Assembly: GCF_015694735.1 (NCBI RefSeq)
Contig: NZ_JADQDP010000005.1
Coordinates: 145,979-209,978 of the forward strand
Reading direction: 5' to 3'
Length of the DNA stretch: 64,000 nt
Source: Hymenobacter properus
GTDB taxonomy: Bacteria > Bacteroidota > Bacteroidia > Cytophagales > Hymenobacteraceae
Shown here piece by piece: positions 12,309-20,783 of the stretch. A program made the position numbers and the translations under genes. Positions within the stretch are counted from its first letter, which is position 1; every line of letters starts with the position of its first letter. The notes under the pieces are model-generated. The model was not told the DNA's origin, did not search any database, and was given only the letters and a program-made list of their open reading frames with translations.

Positions 12309-13949
12309 ATGAAAACGCGCGACCAGGAGTACCGGGAGCTGTTTATGGCCGAAGCGCTGGAGTATTACGACTCCATGAGCCGGCACCTGAGCGAGTTGGA
12401 ACGCAATCCCGACGCTGTCCCGGCCCTCAATGAGCTGTTCCGGCTCATGCACAACCTCAAGGCCAACGCTCGCGCCATGGGCTTTAATGACCTGGGCGAG
12501 GTGGCGCACCACCTCGAAACGTTGTTTGGCCTGATTCGGGACCAGCAGCGCACGTTCAGCGGCCCGCTCACCAAAGTGGTGTTTGCCGGCGTGGATGCGC
12601 TGGGCAACATGATTCGGGCAGTAGGAGCGGGGCAACCCTTGCCCGATGCCACCGCGCTGCTCGACAACCTCGACCGCCTGGTGCGGGGCGAGGAGCCCGT
12701 GTTGGAAGCCGAAGAAGCTCCTGAATCTGAAGAGGAGGCCAATAAGAAGATGGAGCTGTCGGACCTGGTGTACATCCAGGTGAAGAAGCTCGACAACCTA
12801 CTGAACCTGGTGGGCGAATTGGTCATCGACCGCGACCGGATAATGACCCTGGCCCAGGAGCTGGACAATCCCGCTTTGCTGGCTACCGCCCAGCACCTGT
12901 TCCGCATTTCCGACGACTTGCAGTACAGCGTGATGGACGCCCGCCTCGTAGGCGTGGGCGTGCTGCTGAACAAGTTCCCGCGCGTGGTGCGCGACGTGGC
13001 CTCGGCCGAGCACAAGGAAGTGGAACTGACGCTGAGCGGGCAGGACGTGCAGATTGACCGTAACATTCTGCAAATCATCACCGACGCCCTGCTGCACTTG
13101 GTGCGTAACGCCGTCAGCCACGGCCTCGAAACCACTGAGCAACGCCTGAAAGCCGGCAAGCCGGCTGTGGGGCAGCTCACCCTTTCGGCCCTGACCGAGC
13201 GCGACGACGTGCTCATTCAGGTGCGCGACGACGGCCGGGGCATCGACACCGAAGCCGTGCGCCGCAAAGCTATCGACCGGGGTCTGGTGAGCGCCAGCAC
13301 TGCCGCTACTCTGAATGAAAAGGCCGTGTGGGCCTTCCTTTTCGAGCCCGGCTTCTCGATGGCCCAGCAGGTGACCGATATTTCGGGCCGCGGCGTGGGC
13401 CTCGACGTGGTGAAGCTAGCCCTCGATTCGTTGGGCGGGCAACTGCGAGTTGAATCCGAATTAGGCGTGGGCACCACGTTTACGTTGGTGCTGCCCACTT
13501 CCATTGCCGTGAAAGGCGCTTTGCTGGTGGAAGTGGAGGAGCGGCCCTACGCCGTGCCCCTGCTGCACACCGACACGGTGCTTTCGCTGCACCCAGGCCA
13601 GATTTCGGTCGTGGGCGGGGTGCTGGTAACTTATTTCCAGGAGCAGACGGTGCCGCTCGTGCCCTTGCGCCTGCTTTTGTACGACGAAGGCGACGGGCCC
13701 CTGCCCCTGGCCACCCGCGACGACATCTCCGGCCCCCAACAGGTGCTGGTGGTGAACTACAACAACCGCCGCCTGGGCTTGGTGGTCGACCGGTTTATCC
13801 GGCAGCAAAACATTGTCATCAAGCCTCTTAGCAAACCTCTGGATACCATTGACCTGTTTGGGGGCGTGACCCTGTTGGGCAGTGGGCAAGTGTGCCTCGT
13901 GCTCGACGTGCCCGCCCTGACCCGCTTGTTCTTGAACAAACGCCCCTAA
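12309..13949 (+). CDS. cheA: chemotaxis histidine kinase CheA
   Basis: A 546-residue CheA. The N-terminal Hpt domain has its phospho-acceptor at His48 in LMHNLKANARAMGF; the usual HxxKG reads HxxKA here. There is no P2 (CheY-binding) domain; a short acidic linker (about 138-150) leads to the dimerisation helices (KKLDNLLNLVGELVIDRDRI), then the ATPase with N box LVRNAVSHGLE, G1 box VRDDGRGID and G2 box GRGVGLDVVK, and a C-terminal CheW-like P5 domain. At 546 residues it is shorter than the roughly 650-residue enterobacterial enzyme because P2 is missing. It lies between cheY and the cheC-like gene and is surely part of the same signalling unit. Confidence 0.95.
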   Translation: MKTRDQEYRELFMAEALEYYDSMSRHLSELERNPDAVPALNELFRLMHNLKANARAMGFNDLGEVAHHLETLFGLIRDQQRTFSGPLTKVVFAGVDALGNMIRAVGAGQPLPDATALLDNLDRLVRGEEPVLEAEEAPESEEEANKKMELSDLVYIQVKKLDNLLNLVGELVIDRDRIMTLAQELDNPALLATAQHLFRISDDLQYSVMDARLVGVGVLLNKFPRVVRDVASAEHKEVELTLSGQDVQIDRNILQIITDALLHLVRNAVSHGLETTEQRLKAGKPAVGQLTLSALTERDDVLIQVRDDGRGIDTEAVRRKAIDRGLVSASTAATLNEKAVWAFLFEPGFSMAQQVTDISGRGVGLDVVKLALDSLGGQLRVESELGVGTTFTLVLPTSIAVKGALLVEVEERPYAVPLLHTDTVLSLHPGQISVVGGVLVTYFQEQTVPLVPLRLLLYDEGDGPLPLATRDDISGPQQVLVVNYNNRRLGLVVDRFIRQQNIVIKPLSKPLDTIDLFGGVTLLGSGQVCLVLDVPALTRLFLNKRP

Positions 13950-14004
13950 TTTTTCTTTTACTCACCCAGTCCTCGCAGCTGCACTTCCCCCTTTCTTCAC
14001 CGCT

Positions 14005-14637
14005 ATGGATTTATCGATGACAGATTTAGAGCGAGATATAATCCGCGAGATTTTGAACATCGGCCTTGCCCGGGCGGCCGATTCGTTCGCCGTCATTGCC
14101 CAGGAGCGCGTGCTGTTGGAGGTGCCGAACATCGACCTGCTGATGAGCGACGACATCATGCGCAAGGTGCGGGAGTACCAGGCGAAGCACGTAGCCATTC
14201 AGTCCGACATCCGCGGCGATTTCAACGGCACCACCCTGATGTTCTTCTCTGGGCAGCACATCCAGCGTCTGTCGCGGGTGTGCCTGCGCATGCAAATCCC
14301 CGAGTCGTTGGAAGTGAACGAGCTGCAGGAGTCGCTGCTGCTGGAAATCAGCAACATCATCACCGGTGCTTTAGTCACGCAGCTAGCGAACATTCTGAAA
14401 GCCAACATCTACGGCGCACCGCCCATGGCTCCCAAAGGTGACATTGCCGCTGCCATGCAGACCTTGCTGCCTCAGCAGCAACTGCAGCCGCTGATTTTCT
14501 CGGTGATTACACAGTTCTCCGACAAAGACAACATGGTGGAATTGCCGCTCATGCTGTTCTTCGACCGGGTCACGTTTGCGAAGATTCTGGAAATCATCCG
14601 CAGCTACGATTTCCTGGGTAGCCAGATGTCGGCGTAA
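14005..14637 (+). CDS. cheC: CheC-like CheY-P phosphatase
   Basis: A 210-residue CheC/CheX/FliY-family protein. Both copies of the phosphatase signature (D/S)-x3-E-x2-N-x22-P can be read: Asp11-Glu15-Asn18-Pro41 and Ser110-Glu114-Asn117-Pro140. The protein therefore keeps two potentially active sites, as in CheC. It should hydrolyse CheY-P and reset the pathway. CheC normally pairs with CheD, but no cheD is present here. It starts 56 nt after cheA and ends the cluster; a dispersed hairpin follows. No CheZ or FliM homologue is visible. Family assignment is firm; the CheC name rather than CheX rests on the two motifs. Confidence 0.85.
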   Translation: MDLSMTDLERDIIREILNIGLARAADSFAVIAQERVLLEVPNIDLLMSDDIMRKVREYQAKHVAIQSDIRGDFNGTTLMFFSGQHIQRLSRVCLRMQIPESLEVNELQESLLLEISNIITGALVTQLANILKANIYGAPPMAPKGDIAAAMQTLLPQQQLQPLIFSVITQFSDKDNMVELPLMLFFDRVTFAKILEIIRSYDFLGSQMSA

Positions 14638-14658
14638 AAACGCTATTCAAGCTTTGTA

Positions 14659-14755
14659 GAACGTCATGCTGAGCGAAGTCGAAGCATCTCTACCGCGACA
14701 GTAATTCATTTGCTATAGCGGTAGAGATGCTTCGACTTCGCTCAGCATGACGTTC
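14659..14755. repeat. dispersed hairpin element, subtype A
   Basis: Perfect 38-bp arms (14659-14696 and 14718-14755) around a 21-nt loop. The arm core is GTCATGCTGAGC then GAAGCATCTCTACCGC. It lies between the cheC-like gene and the arginase-family gene and could also act as a terminator, because the right arm runs into a T-rich stretch. Confidence 0.93.
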
Positions 14756-14792
14756 TTTTTGTCATTTCAATTTTACTCCAATTACCCATTCC

Positions 14793-15890
14793 ATGTCTAA
14801 ATCTTCTGATGCGGCCTTAGCCAAGAAAATAGCTTCCTTCGACCCCAACGCGCCAGGCGATTCGGCCGGCGGCCTGTTTGGCCTGCCCTTCACGCCCGAA
14901 GAAGCCCAGGTGGTGGTGGTGCCCGTGCCGTGGGAAGTGACGGTGAGCTACCGGGCCGGCACTGCCGAAGGCCCGGCCGCCATCCACGAGGCCTCGCTGC
15001 AAGTCGACCTCTACGACCCGGACTTGCCCGACGCCTGGAAGCTGGGCCTAGCTATGGAGGAAGCCGACGAAACCATCGCCGAAACCAGCCGCCAGCTACG
15101 CCCGCAAGCTGCCGACTACATCGGTTGGCTGGAAGACGGCGAGCCCGAAGCCGACCAGCCGAAGATGAGCGGCGTGCCCGCCCAGGTTACGGCCGAAGGG
15201 GACAAGATGCTGCAGTGGCTGAAGGAAAAAACCGGCGCCCTGCTCGATGAGGGCAAGGGCGTGGTGGTGTTGGGCGGCGACCACAGCACGCCGCTGGGCT
15301 ACCTACACGCCCTGGCCGAGCGCCACGAGGAGTTCGCCATTCTGCAATTCGACGCCCACTGCGACCTGCGCCCGGCTTATGAGGGCTTCAAGTACTCGCA
15401 CGCCAGCATCATGTACAATGCGCTGGAACTGCCACAGGTGAAGAAACTGGTGCAGGTTGGCATTCGTGATTACTGCCAGCAGGAAGCAGAGTTTATCGAT
15501 ACTTCGCACGGACGGGTGGCGCTGTTTGGGCAGCGGTTCATCAGCGACGAGAAGTATGCCAAGAAGTCGTGGAAGAAGATTTGCGGCAAAATCATCGCCC
15601 AGCTACCCAAGAAGGTGTACATCAGCTTCGACATCGACGGCCTCGACCCCAAGCTGTGCCCCGGCACCGGCACGCCCGTGCCCGGCGGTCTGGAGTATGA
15701 AGAAGCCACGTACCTGCTGCGTGCCATCGTGCGCGAAGGCATCGAAATCATCGGCTGCGACCTGAACGAAGTGGCACCCGGCGACACCGAGTGGAACGCC
15801 ATTGTGGGCGCGCGCCTGCTCTACCAACTTTGCAACTGGATGGCCGTATCGCAAGGACGGCTGACGGCGCGCGGCGTCGCAGCTGAGTAA
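14793..15890 (+). CDS. arginase/agmatinase family ureohydrolase
   Basis: A 365-residue ureohydrolase with the binuclear-manganese motifs in order: GGDHSTPLGY, LQFDAHCDLR (DAHxD) and SFDIDGLDP (DxD), followed by GTGTPVPGGL. The family splits the guanidino group of arginine, agmatine or related compounds to release urea. Polyamine synthesis via agmatine is the usual role suggested for the Bacteroidota members, but substrate choice cannot be decided from these motifs. It is longer than typical agmatinase (about 300) because of an insertion around residues 85-145. It is not clearly in an operon: a hairpin separates it from the che cluster, and a holin-fold gene follows 29 nt downstream. Confidence 0.92.
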   Translation: MSKSSDAALAKKIASFDPNAPGDSAGGLFGLPFTPEEAQVVVVPVPWEVTVSYRAGTAEGPAAIHEASLQVDLYDPDLPDAWKLGLAMEEADETIAETSRQLRPQAADYIGWLEDGEPEADQPKMSGVPAQVTAEGDKMLQWLKEKTGALLDEGKGVVVLGGDHSTPLGYLHALAERHEEFAILQFDAHCDLRPAYEGFKYSHASIMYNALELPQVKKLVQVGIRDYCQQEAEFIDTSHGRVALFGQRFISDEKYAKKSWKKICGKIIAQLPKKVYISFDIDGLDPKLCPGTGTPVPGGLEYEEATYLLRAIVREGIEIIGCDLNEVAPGDTEWNAIVGARLLYQLCNWMAVSQGRLTARGVAAE

Positions 15891-15919
15891 GCTTTTCTCA
15901 CTTCAACCTCCTTGTTTCC

Positions 15920-16258
15920 ATGCTTGGTTTTATTCTCAAATTCGTTCTCACGGCGGGCCTGGTCTACGGCCTGAGCATGGTGATGCCGGGCGTGGCGCTG
16001 GGCGGCTTCAGCAGCGCACTGATTCTGGTGCTGGTGCTGGGCCTGCTCAATGCCGTGGTGAAGCCCATTCTTAAAATTCTGGGCTTTCCCATCACGGTGC
16101 TCACGCTGGGCCTGTTTTTGCTGGTCATCAACGTCATCATCGTGAAGCTGGCCGATTTCCTCATGAGCAGCTTCAGCGTCGACGGTTTTATCAACGCCCT
16201 GCTGTTTAGTCTGGCACTTTCGGTGGTGAATGCCATTGTTGACTTGGTGGTTGACTAA
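15920..16258 (+). CDS. small membrane protein, phage holin 4_2 superfamily
   Basis: A 112-residue protein made almost wholly of hydrophobic segments: about four membrane helices with short polar turns, including the conserved NAVVKPILKILGFPITVLTLG stretch of the YvlD/holin 4_2 family. Despite the family name these are chromosomal membrane proteins of unknown function, and there are no phage genes around it. It follows the arginase-family gene by 29 nt and may be co-transcribed. A strong hairpin terminates it. Confidence 0.85.
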   Translation: MLGFILKFVLTAGLVYGLSMVMPGVALGGFSSALILVLVLGLLNAVVKPILKILGFPITVLTLGLFLLVINVIIVKLADFLMSSFSVDGFINALLFSLALSVVNAIVDLVVD

Positions 16259-16273
16259 CCAACTGCGTTTCAC

Positions 16274-16339
16274 AAACAACCGGCCCCGTTGGCGGCCCTG
16301 ACTAAATGCGGTCGGGGTTGCCAACGGGGCCGGTTGTTT
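16274..16339. terminator. bidirectional terminator hairpin
   Basis: Perfect 20-bp arms (16274-16293 and 16320-16339) rich in GC, flanked by A-rich and T-rich bases, between the convergent holin-fold gene and the first DUF4349 gene. Confidence 0.8.
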
Positions 16340-16349
16340 ATGAAGGGTA

Positions 16350-17231
16350 CTAGGCCATTCTGCGTCGCCACCGCCGCACGCCCACCCAGGCAGCGGCCCC
16401 CAGCAAGAGCAATGGCCAGATGCTAACCAGCCCAATGAGCAAGCCGGTCAGCAGCGTCCAGCCTCCGTAAAATGAATCGACCAGCCGGCTGGCAAACGAC
16501 ACCACCGGCGCATCGTGCACGGGCTGGGCAATGGGCTGGTAGCAAACGAGCGAAACGGTGGAGTAAGCTACCTCATCGTTCAGGGTTTTGAGACGACTCT
16601 CGGTGCTTTCAATCTCCTCGCGCACCTCGCCAATCTTCTCTTCAATTTCCAGGATTTCGCTGATTTTGCGAGCCCGGGCCAGCAGGTCAACATAACGCTT
16701 TTCAACGGTGCGTTTGGTGGCGAGGCGGGCGGCTACGTCGGCGTGCTGGGCCGTCACGTCGTCGGTGGTCAGCTTCTTTTCCTCCACGGTGCCCAGGCCG
16801 CTAAGAGCAGCCAGCAGGGGCTGGAAGCGGCTGGGCACTACCCGGATAGTCATGGCCTGACGCCATTCGCCTTCCTCCCGCACTTCGGTGGCGGCGCTTA
16901 GGTAGCCGCCGTTGCGGCGCACCAAGCTGTCGAGGCTGGCGCTGGCACGCCGGACGTTGGCCACTTTCAGGCGCAGGTCAGCATGGTAAATGAGCAGCCG
17001 GGCCGGCGCTGCGGTGCTAAGCGCAGGTTGTGGCGTCGCCTTGGTACCGGCGACCGGCGTTAAATCGGCCGTTGGACCTGCTTCGGCGTTTGCATCCGGT
17101 GAACCCACCGGGGGCGGAGGCGCCATAAGCGCATCGGGTTGAATCACCAATGCGGCGGGCTCCTTGTGCGCTTGGCTGCAACTGCCCAGCAGAACCGTGA
17201 GCCCAAGAATGATTCCGAAATAACGCTTCAT
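16350..17231 (-). CDS. DUF4349 lipoprotein (copy 1)
   Basis: A 293-residue envelope protein. The N-terminal signal ends in a lipobox (VLLGSC, Cys18), then a Pro/Ala/Thr linker to about residue 75. The DUF4349 domain follows (LLIYHADLRLKVANVRRASA to AYSTVSLVCYQP), with a central heptad-like coiled coil (about 160-220, KRTVEKRYVDLLARARKISEILEIEEKIGEV). A single C-terminal membrane helix (about 265-285) ends in a basic WRRRMA tail. The protein would therefore be anchored at both ends or span periplasm and membrane. Function is unknown. It is a paralogue of the next gene, same strand, suggesting a tandem duplication. Confidence 0.85.
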   Translation of the reverse strand: MKRYFGIILGLTVLLGSCSQAHKEPAALVIQPDALMAPPPPVGSPDANAEAGPTADLTPVAGTKATPQPALSTAAPARLLIYHADLRLKVANVRRASASLDSLVRRNGGYLSAATEVREEGEWRQAMTIRVVPSRFQPLLAALSGLGTVEEKKLTTDDVTAQHADVAARLATKRTVEKRYVDLLARARKISEILEIEEKIGEVREEIESTESRLKTLNDEVAYSTVSLVCYQPIAQPVHDAPVVSFASRLVDSFYGGWTLLTGLLIGLVSIWPLLLLGAAAWVGVRRWRRRMA

Positions 17232-17359
17232 AATGGCTGAATTTGAAGGTGAAGTTGGGAATGAGACCGGCGCAGGTTTGCGGCTAACGCGTCATTAGCG
17301 TAAGCTGATATATCCAGTGTAAAGAATTGGCCACGGAAGACCGCGCTTGCGGTCCCGGC

Positions 17360-18232
17360 CTAAGCCGGCAACTGCGAACGGCGGTGCCACCAGCGCAGCC
17401 CGGCCACGGCAGCGCCTGCCAGCAGCACCAGCGGCCATAGGTTGGTGAGCCAAACCAGCACGCTAAGCACCACCGACCAGCCCCGATTGAACGACTCCAA
17501 AAACTGCGGTGCAAACGCTGGCAAGGGCTCACTCGGCTCGGGCGATGGCAGGAGCTGGTAGTAGTGCAGTGCCAGCGTGGCCCACGCCCGTTGCGCGCCG
17601 AATGCCTGCAGCCGAGCCTGTGCTGCAGTCGCATTGGCTTGGGCCTGACGGGCTTGCTCCAGTAGGTGCTGCACCTGTTTGGCGTCGGTAGTTTTTGTGA
17701 GTAGCTGCTGGTATTTGGCCTGGGCCGTTTGTTGGTCAGCCAGGGTGGTGCTGGCAGCCAAGATATCGGCCGTGACATCGGCCGACGCCACGTCTTTGTT
17801 CTCGACGCGGCCCAGCTTGCCCAGGGCTGCCACTAAAGGCGCAAAGTGCGCGGGCGGCACCTTGATGGTCATTTGCTGGTGCGGGCGGCCGTCGTGCCGC
17901 GTCTCGTGGGCATCATTCAGGTAGGCGCCGTGTGCGTTGAGCAGGCTGTCGATGCCAGTGCTGGCGCGCTCGAAATTGTTGACGGCTAGTTCCATTTTGC
18001 CCTCATACACTACCGTGCGGGCCGGTGCTGCCGGGCTGGGCAAAGCCGCGGCGCCGGAGGAAGCAGCAGCTAAGACGTTAGTTCCCTGCGTCGTGGCCGG
18101 GCCTGCTGCCGGCTCATTTTGTTGTTGAGAGGCGACGGTTTGCGGGCCGGTTTCCACCTGCTCATCTTTTGCCGATTGGGCGCAACCTACCAAGCCGAGT
18201 CCAAGAAGGACCGGAAAAATCAGATTTTTCAT
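17360..18232 (-). CDS. DUF4349 lipoprotein (copy 2)
   Basis: A 290-residue paralogue of the preceding protein with the same plan: a lipoprotein signal (LLGLGLVGCAQS), an Ala/Pro/Gln-rich linker, a DUF4349 domain (VVYEGKMELAVNNFERASTG and beyond), a coiled coil of Gln/Ala-rich heptads (about 170-220) and a C-terminal membrane helix ending WWHRRSQLPA. The start at 18232 was chosen because it begins the signal peptide; a longer frame reaching 18364 runs through the murA terminator. The two copies are well diverged outside the shared core, so the duplication is not recent. A 128-nt gap separates them; promoters are not obvious. Confidence 0.83.
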   Translation of the reverse strand: MKNLIFPVLLGLGLVGCAQSAKDEQVETGPQTVASQQQNEPAAGPATTQGTNVLAAASSGAAALPSPAAPARTVVYEGKMELAVNNFERASTGIDSLLNAHGAYLNDAHETRHDGRPHQQMTIKVPPAHFAPLVAALGKLGRVENKDVASADVTADILAASTTLADQQTAQAKYQQLLTKTTDAKQVQHLLEQARQAQANATAAQARLQAFGAQRAWATLALHYYQLLPSPEPSEPLPAFAPQFLESFNRGWSVVLSVLVWLTNLWPLVLLAGAAVAGLRWWHRRSQLPA

Positions 18233-18326
18233 CGGAAGATTTAGGGGAAAGCTGAAAGTGAAAACGAACAGCTGCGCGGCTGACTCTTTATCCAGCTTTC
18301 GCATCGGGGTAACCCATCGATAAAAA

Positions 18327-18356
18327 AACAGCCCGACCTGTGCGGGCCGGGCTGTT
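18327..18356 (-). terminator. intrinsic terminator of murA
   Basis: AACAGCCCG (18327-18335) pairs with CGGGCTGTT (18348-18356). On the minus strand the stem is followed by a run of T. It lies 28 nt past the murA stop. Confidence 0.82.
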
Positions 18357-18383
18357 ACACTCAAGTTTGATGGAGCTTTTGAA

Positions 18384-19688
18384 TTACAGGCGCTTAATGT
18401 CAGCCCCCAGTGCGTTCAAACGTTGGTCAATAAACTGGTAGCCGCGGTCAATTTGCTCCACATTGAGGATGGTGCTCTTGCCTTCGGCACTCAGCGCAGC
18501 GATGAGCAGGGCCACGCCGGCCCGGATGTCGGGCGACGTCATGGTGATGCCATGCAACTGCTTCTGCTGGTCGAGCCCGATAACGGTGGCGCGGTGCGGG
18601 TCGCAGAGAATAATTTGCGCGCCCATGTCGATGAGCTTGTCCACGAAGAACAGGCGCGACTCGAACATCTTCTGGTGAATGAGCACCGTGCCCTTGGCCT
18701 GGCAAGCTACTACCAACACAATGCTCAGCAAATCAGGCGTGAAGCCCGGCCAAGTATGGTCTGACACGGTGAGGATGGAGCCGTCGAGGTAGGTGGCAAT
18801 TTCGTAGTGCTTCTGGGCCGGTATGTGGATGTCATCGCCGCGGAATTCCATCTGGATGCCCAGCTTGCGGAAGGTGTCCGGGATGAGGCCCAATTCCAGA
18901 ATCTGGCAGTCCTTAATGGTGATTTCGGAGCCTGTCATGGCCGCCAGGCCAATAAAGGAGCCGATTTCAATCATGTCGGGCAGCATGCGGTGCTCAGTGC
19001 CGCCAAGGCGCTCCACGCCTTGAATGGTGAGCAGGTTGGAGCCGATGCCCTGAATATTGGCGCCCATACGCACCAGCATGCGGCACAGCTGCTGCAAGTA
19101 GGGCTCGCAGGCTGCGTTGTAGATGGTGGTGGTGCCCTCGGCCAGCACGGCAGCCATCAGGATGTTGGCCGTGCCCGTCACGGAAGCTTCGTCCAATAGC
19201 ATGTGGGTGCCGGTCAGCTTGCCGTCTACCTTGATGCGGTAGAAATCGGTGCCTTCGAGCGTGAGCTTGCCGCCCAGCTTTTCGAGGCCCAGAAAGTGCG
19301 TGTCCATGGGCCGTCGGCCGATTTTGTCGCCGCCCGGCTTGGGCAGCTGGCAGCGGCCATAGCGCCCCAGCATGGGCCCGAGTATCATCACCGAGCCGCG
19401 CAAAGCACCGGCCTGGGCCACGAACTCGGGCGTGTCGAGGTAGTCGAGGTTGACGTTTTCAGCCTGGAAAATATAGGTGTCGGTGGCCAGCTTACCCACT
19501 TTCACGCCCATGTCGCGCAGCAGCTCAATAAGCTTGTTGACGTCGCGGATGTCGGGGATGTTGCTGATGGTAACGGGCTCGGACGTGAGCAATACCGCGC
19601 AAAGAATCTGGAGAGCTTCGTTTTTAGCGCCCTGGGGCGTGATTTCGCCGCGCAATTGCTTGCCGCCGCGTACTTCAAATGCTGCCAT
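18384..19688 (-). CDS. murA: UDP-N-acetylglucosamine 1-carboxyvinyltransferase
   Basis: A 434-residue EPSP-synthase-fold enzyme that makes the first committed peptidoglycan precursor from UDP-GlcNAc and phosphoenolpyruvate. The substrate-binding start is QLRGEITPQGAKNEALQ, and the active-site loop reads KPGGDKIGRRPMDTH. The residue equal to E. coli Cys115 is Asp121 here. Fosfomycin alkylates that Cys, and the natural Asp variants (Mycobacterium, Chlamydia, Borrelia) are resistant, so this enzyme should be insensitive to the drug (inference from known variants). Full length. It is followed by a terminator; a dispersed hairpin lies upstream between it and the DUF4290 gene. Confidence 0.96.
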   Translation of the reverse strand: MAAFEVRGGKQLRGEITPQGAKNEALQILCAVLLTSEPVTISNIPDIRDVNKLIELLRDMGVKVGKLATDTYIFQAENVNLDYLDTPEFVAQAGALRGSVMILGPMLGRYGRCQLPKPGGDKIGRRPMDTHFLGLEKLGGKLTLEGTDFYRIKVDGKLTGTHMLLDEASVTGTANILMAAVLAEGTTTIYNAACEPYLQQLCRMLVRMGANIQGIGSNLLTIQGVERLGGTEHRMLPDMIEIGSFIGLAAMTGSEITIKDCQILELGLIPDTFRKLGIQMEFRGDDIHIPAQKHYEIATYLDGSILTVSDHTWPGFTPDLLSIVLVVACQAKGTVLIHQKMFESRLFFVDKLIDMGAQIILCDPHRATVIGLDQQKQLHGITMTSPDIRAGVALLIAALSAEGKSTILNVEQIDRGYQFIDQRLNALGADIKRL

Positions 19689-19724
19689 GTAGGAGGTGTT
19701 TAAAAGTCAGGTGTTCAGATAATC

Positions 19725-19822
19725 AGAACGTCATGCTGAGCGCAGCCGAAGCAACTCTACTGCTGAAGTAAATAATTACTGCTGCGGTAGAGATGCTTCG
19801 GCTGCGCTCAGCATGACGTTCT
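19725..19822. repeat. dispersed hairpin element, subtype A
   Basis: Arms of about 36 bp with one mismatch, starting AGAACGTCATGCTGAGC, around a loop that contains AATAATTACTG. It lies between the DUF4290 gene and murA. Confidence 0.92.
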
Positions 19823-19833
19823 AAAAAAGTAAG

Positions 19834-20541
19834 TTACTGGGGCGGCTGTTGCGGCTCCTGGCTACGGCCCTTCTTGCGCTTCTTGCCGTTTTTGCCCCCG
19901 AAGTTGTTACCGCCCCGGCCATCGCGCCGGTCGCGCGGCTGCGAGGGCTGCGGCACAATGAAGGCCGGCGTGCGGCCGGGCGCCATCTCAAACAGGTTTT
20001 CGGCATCCACCACGGCCGGGTCGAGCCGCAGCTGCCCGCCCGACAGCTCGCTCAGGTGCCGCAAGATGGTCACGTCCTTGGCGTTTTCCTTGTTATGCTG
20101 GCGGTACAGAAATTTCATGGTGCGGCCAATCTGCACCGTGGCCTGCTCGCGCTCGGCGGCGTCTTCCAGCGTCAGGGCTTTGGCAATCAGGGCCTCGATG
20201 CCCGCGCCGTAGGCCCGCAGCCGGGGCGCGGTGCGCGGGTAGGGTACTCGGGCGGGCTTTTCGGTGCGCACAGTGAGGCTGCGCAGCGGCACAGGTGCGT
20301 CGAGGGCCACTTCTTCGCCGGCCATGGCGTGCAGGTGGTTCCAGAGGCGGGTTTGCACCTCGGGCAAGTCGCGCAGCGCGGGCTGCAGGCGCAGCATGAG
20401 CTGCACAATCTGGCTGGCGCGCTTGGTGCGCTCGGCCAAATCTTCCACATCCTTCAGGCTCTGGATGAGCTGGTAGGTGCTTTGCCCATATTCGCGCACC
20501 AGCAGTTGCAGGTGGAAGGGCAGGTTGGTAATATCAGTCAT
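19834..20541 (-). CDS. DUF4290 domain-containing protein
   Basis: A 235-residue cytoplasmic protein from the ATG at 20541. The N-terminal two thirds (about 1-170) are helical, with the family segments LPFHLQLLVREYGQ and MKFLYRQHNKENAKD. The last 45 residues are a Gly/Arg/Lys/Gln-rich tail (DRRDGRGGNNFGGKNGKKRK) that looks like a nucleic-acid-binding, disordered extension. DUF4290 is widespread in Bacteroidota and often precedes murA; the order is the same here. No function is established. The frame continues 14 codons upstream without a plausible start context. Confidence 0.85.
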   Translation of the reverse strand: MTDITNLPFHLQLLVREYGQSTYQLIQSLKDVEDLAERTKRASQIVQLMLRLQPALRDLPEVQTRLWNHLHAMAGEEVALDAPVPLRSLTVRTEKPARVPYPRTAPRLRAYGAGIEALIAKALTLEDAAEREQATVQIGRTMKFLYRQHNKENAKDVTILRHLSELSGGQLRLDPAVVDAENLFEMAPGRTPAFIVPQPSQPRDRRDGRGGNNFGGKNGKKRKKGRSQEPQQPPQ

Positions 20542-20674
20542 AAGAAACAATAGGGGAGGCCGCCGGGGCAGCGCTCCGGCCAAAGATACGGCCTAGGGTT
20601 GAGGCAGGACGTAACGTTCTAACGCGTTAGGCTCAATGCTGCCAAGCATTTTTGTGTGCTGAAACAAGTCGTTC

Positions 20675-20772
20675 GTCATCCTGAGCGTCGCGAAGGAGCT
20701 TCTCAAGCCTGAATAGTTAGCCACAATTACTGCGGTTGGCGTGAGAAGGTCCTTCGCGACGCTCAGGATGAC
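20675..20772. repeat. dispersed hairpin element, subtype B
   Basis: Arms GTCATCCTGAGCGTCGCGAAGGA and its complement bound a loop containing CAATTACTG. It lies beyond the 3' end of the helicase gene. Confidence 0.9.
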
Positions 20773-20783
20773 AAATAAATGGC

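Noticed and set aside
15920..16258. phage holin-family gene considered as a prophage trace
   Set aside because: No other phage gene, integrase or attachment-like repeat is nearby; the family is common in ordinary chromosomes.
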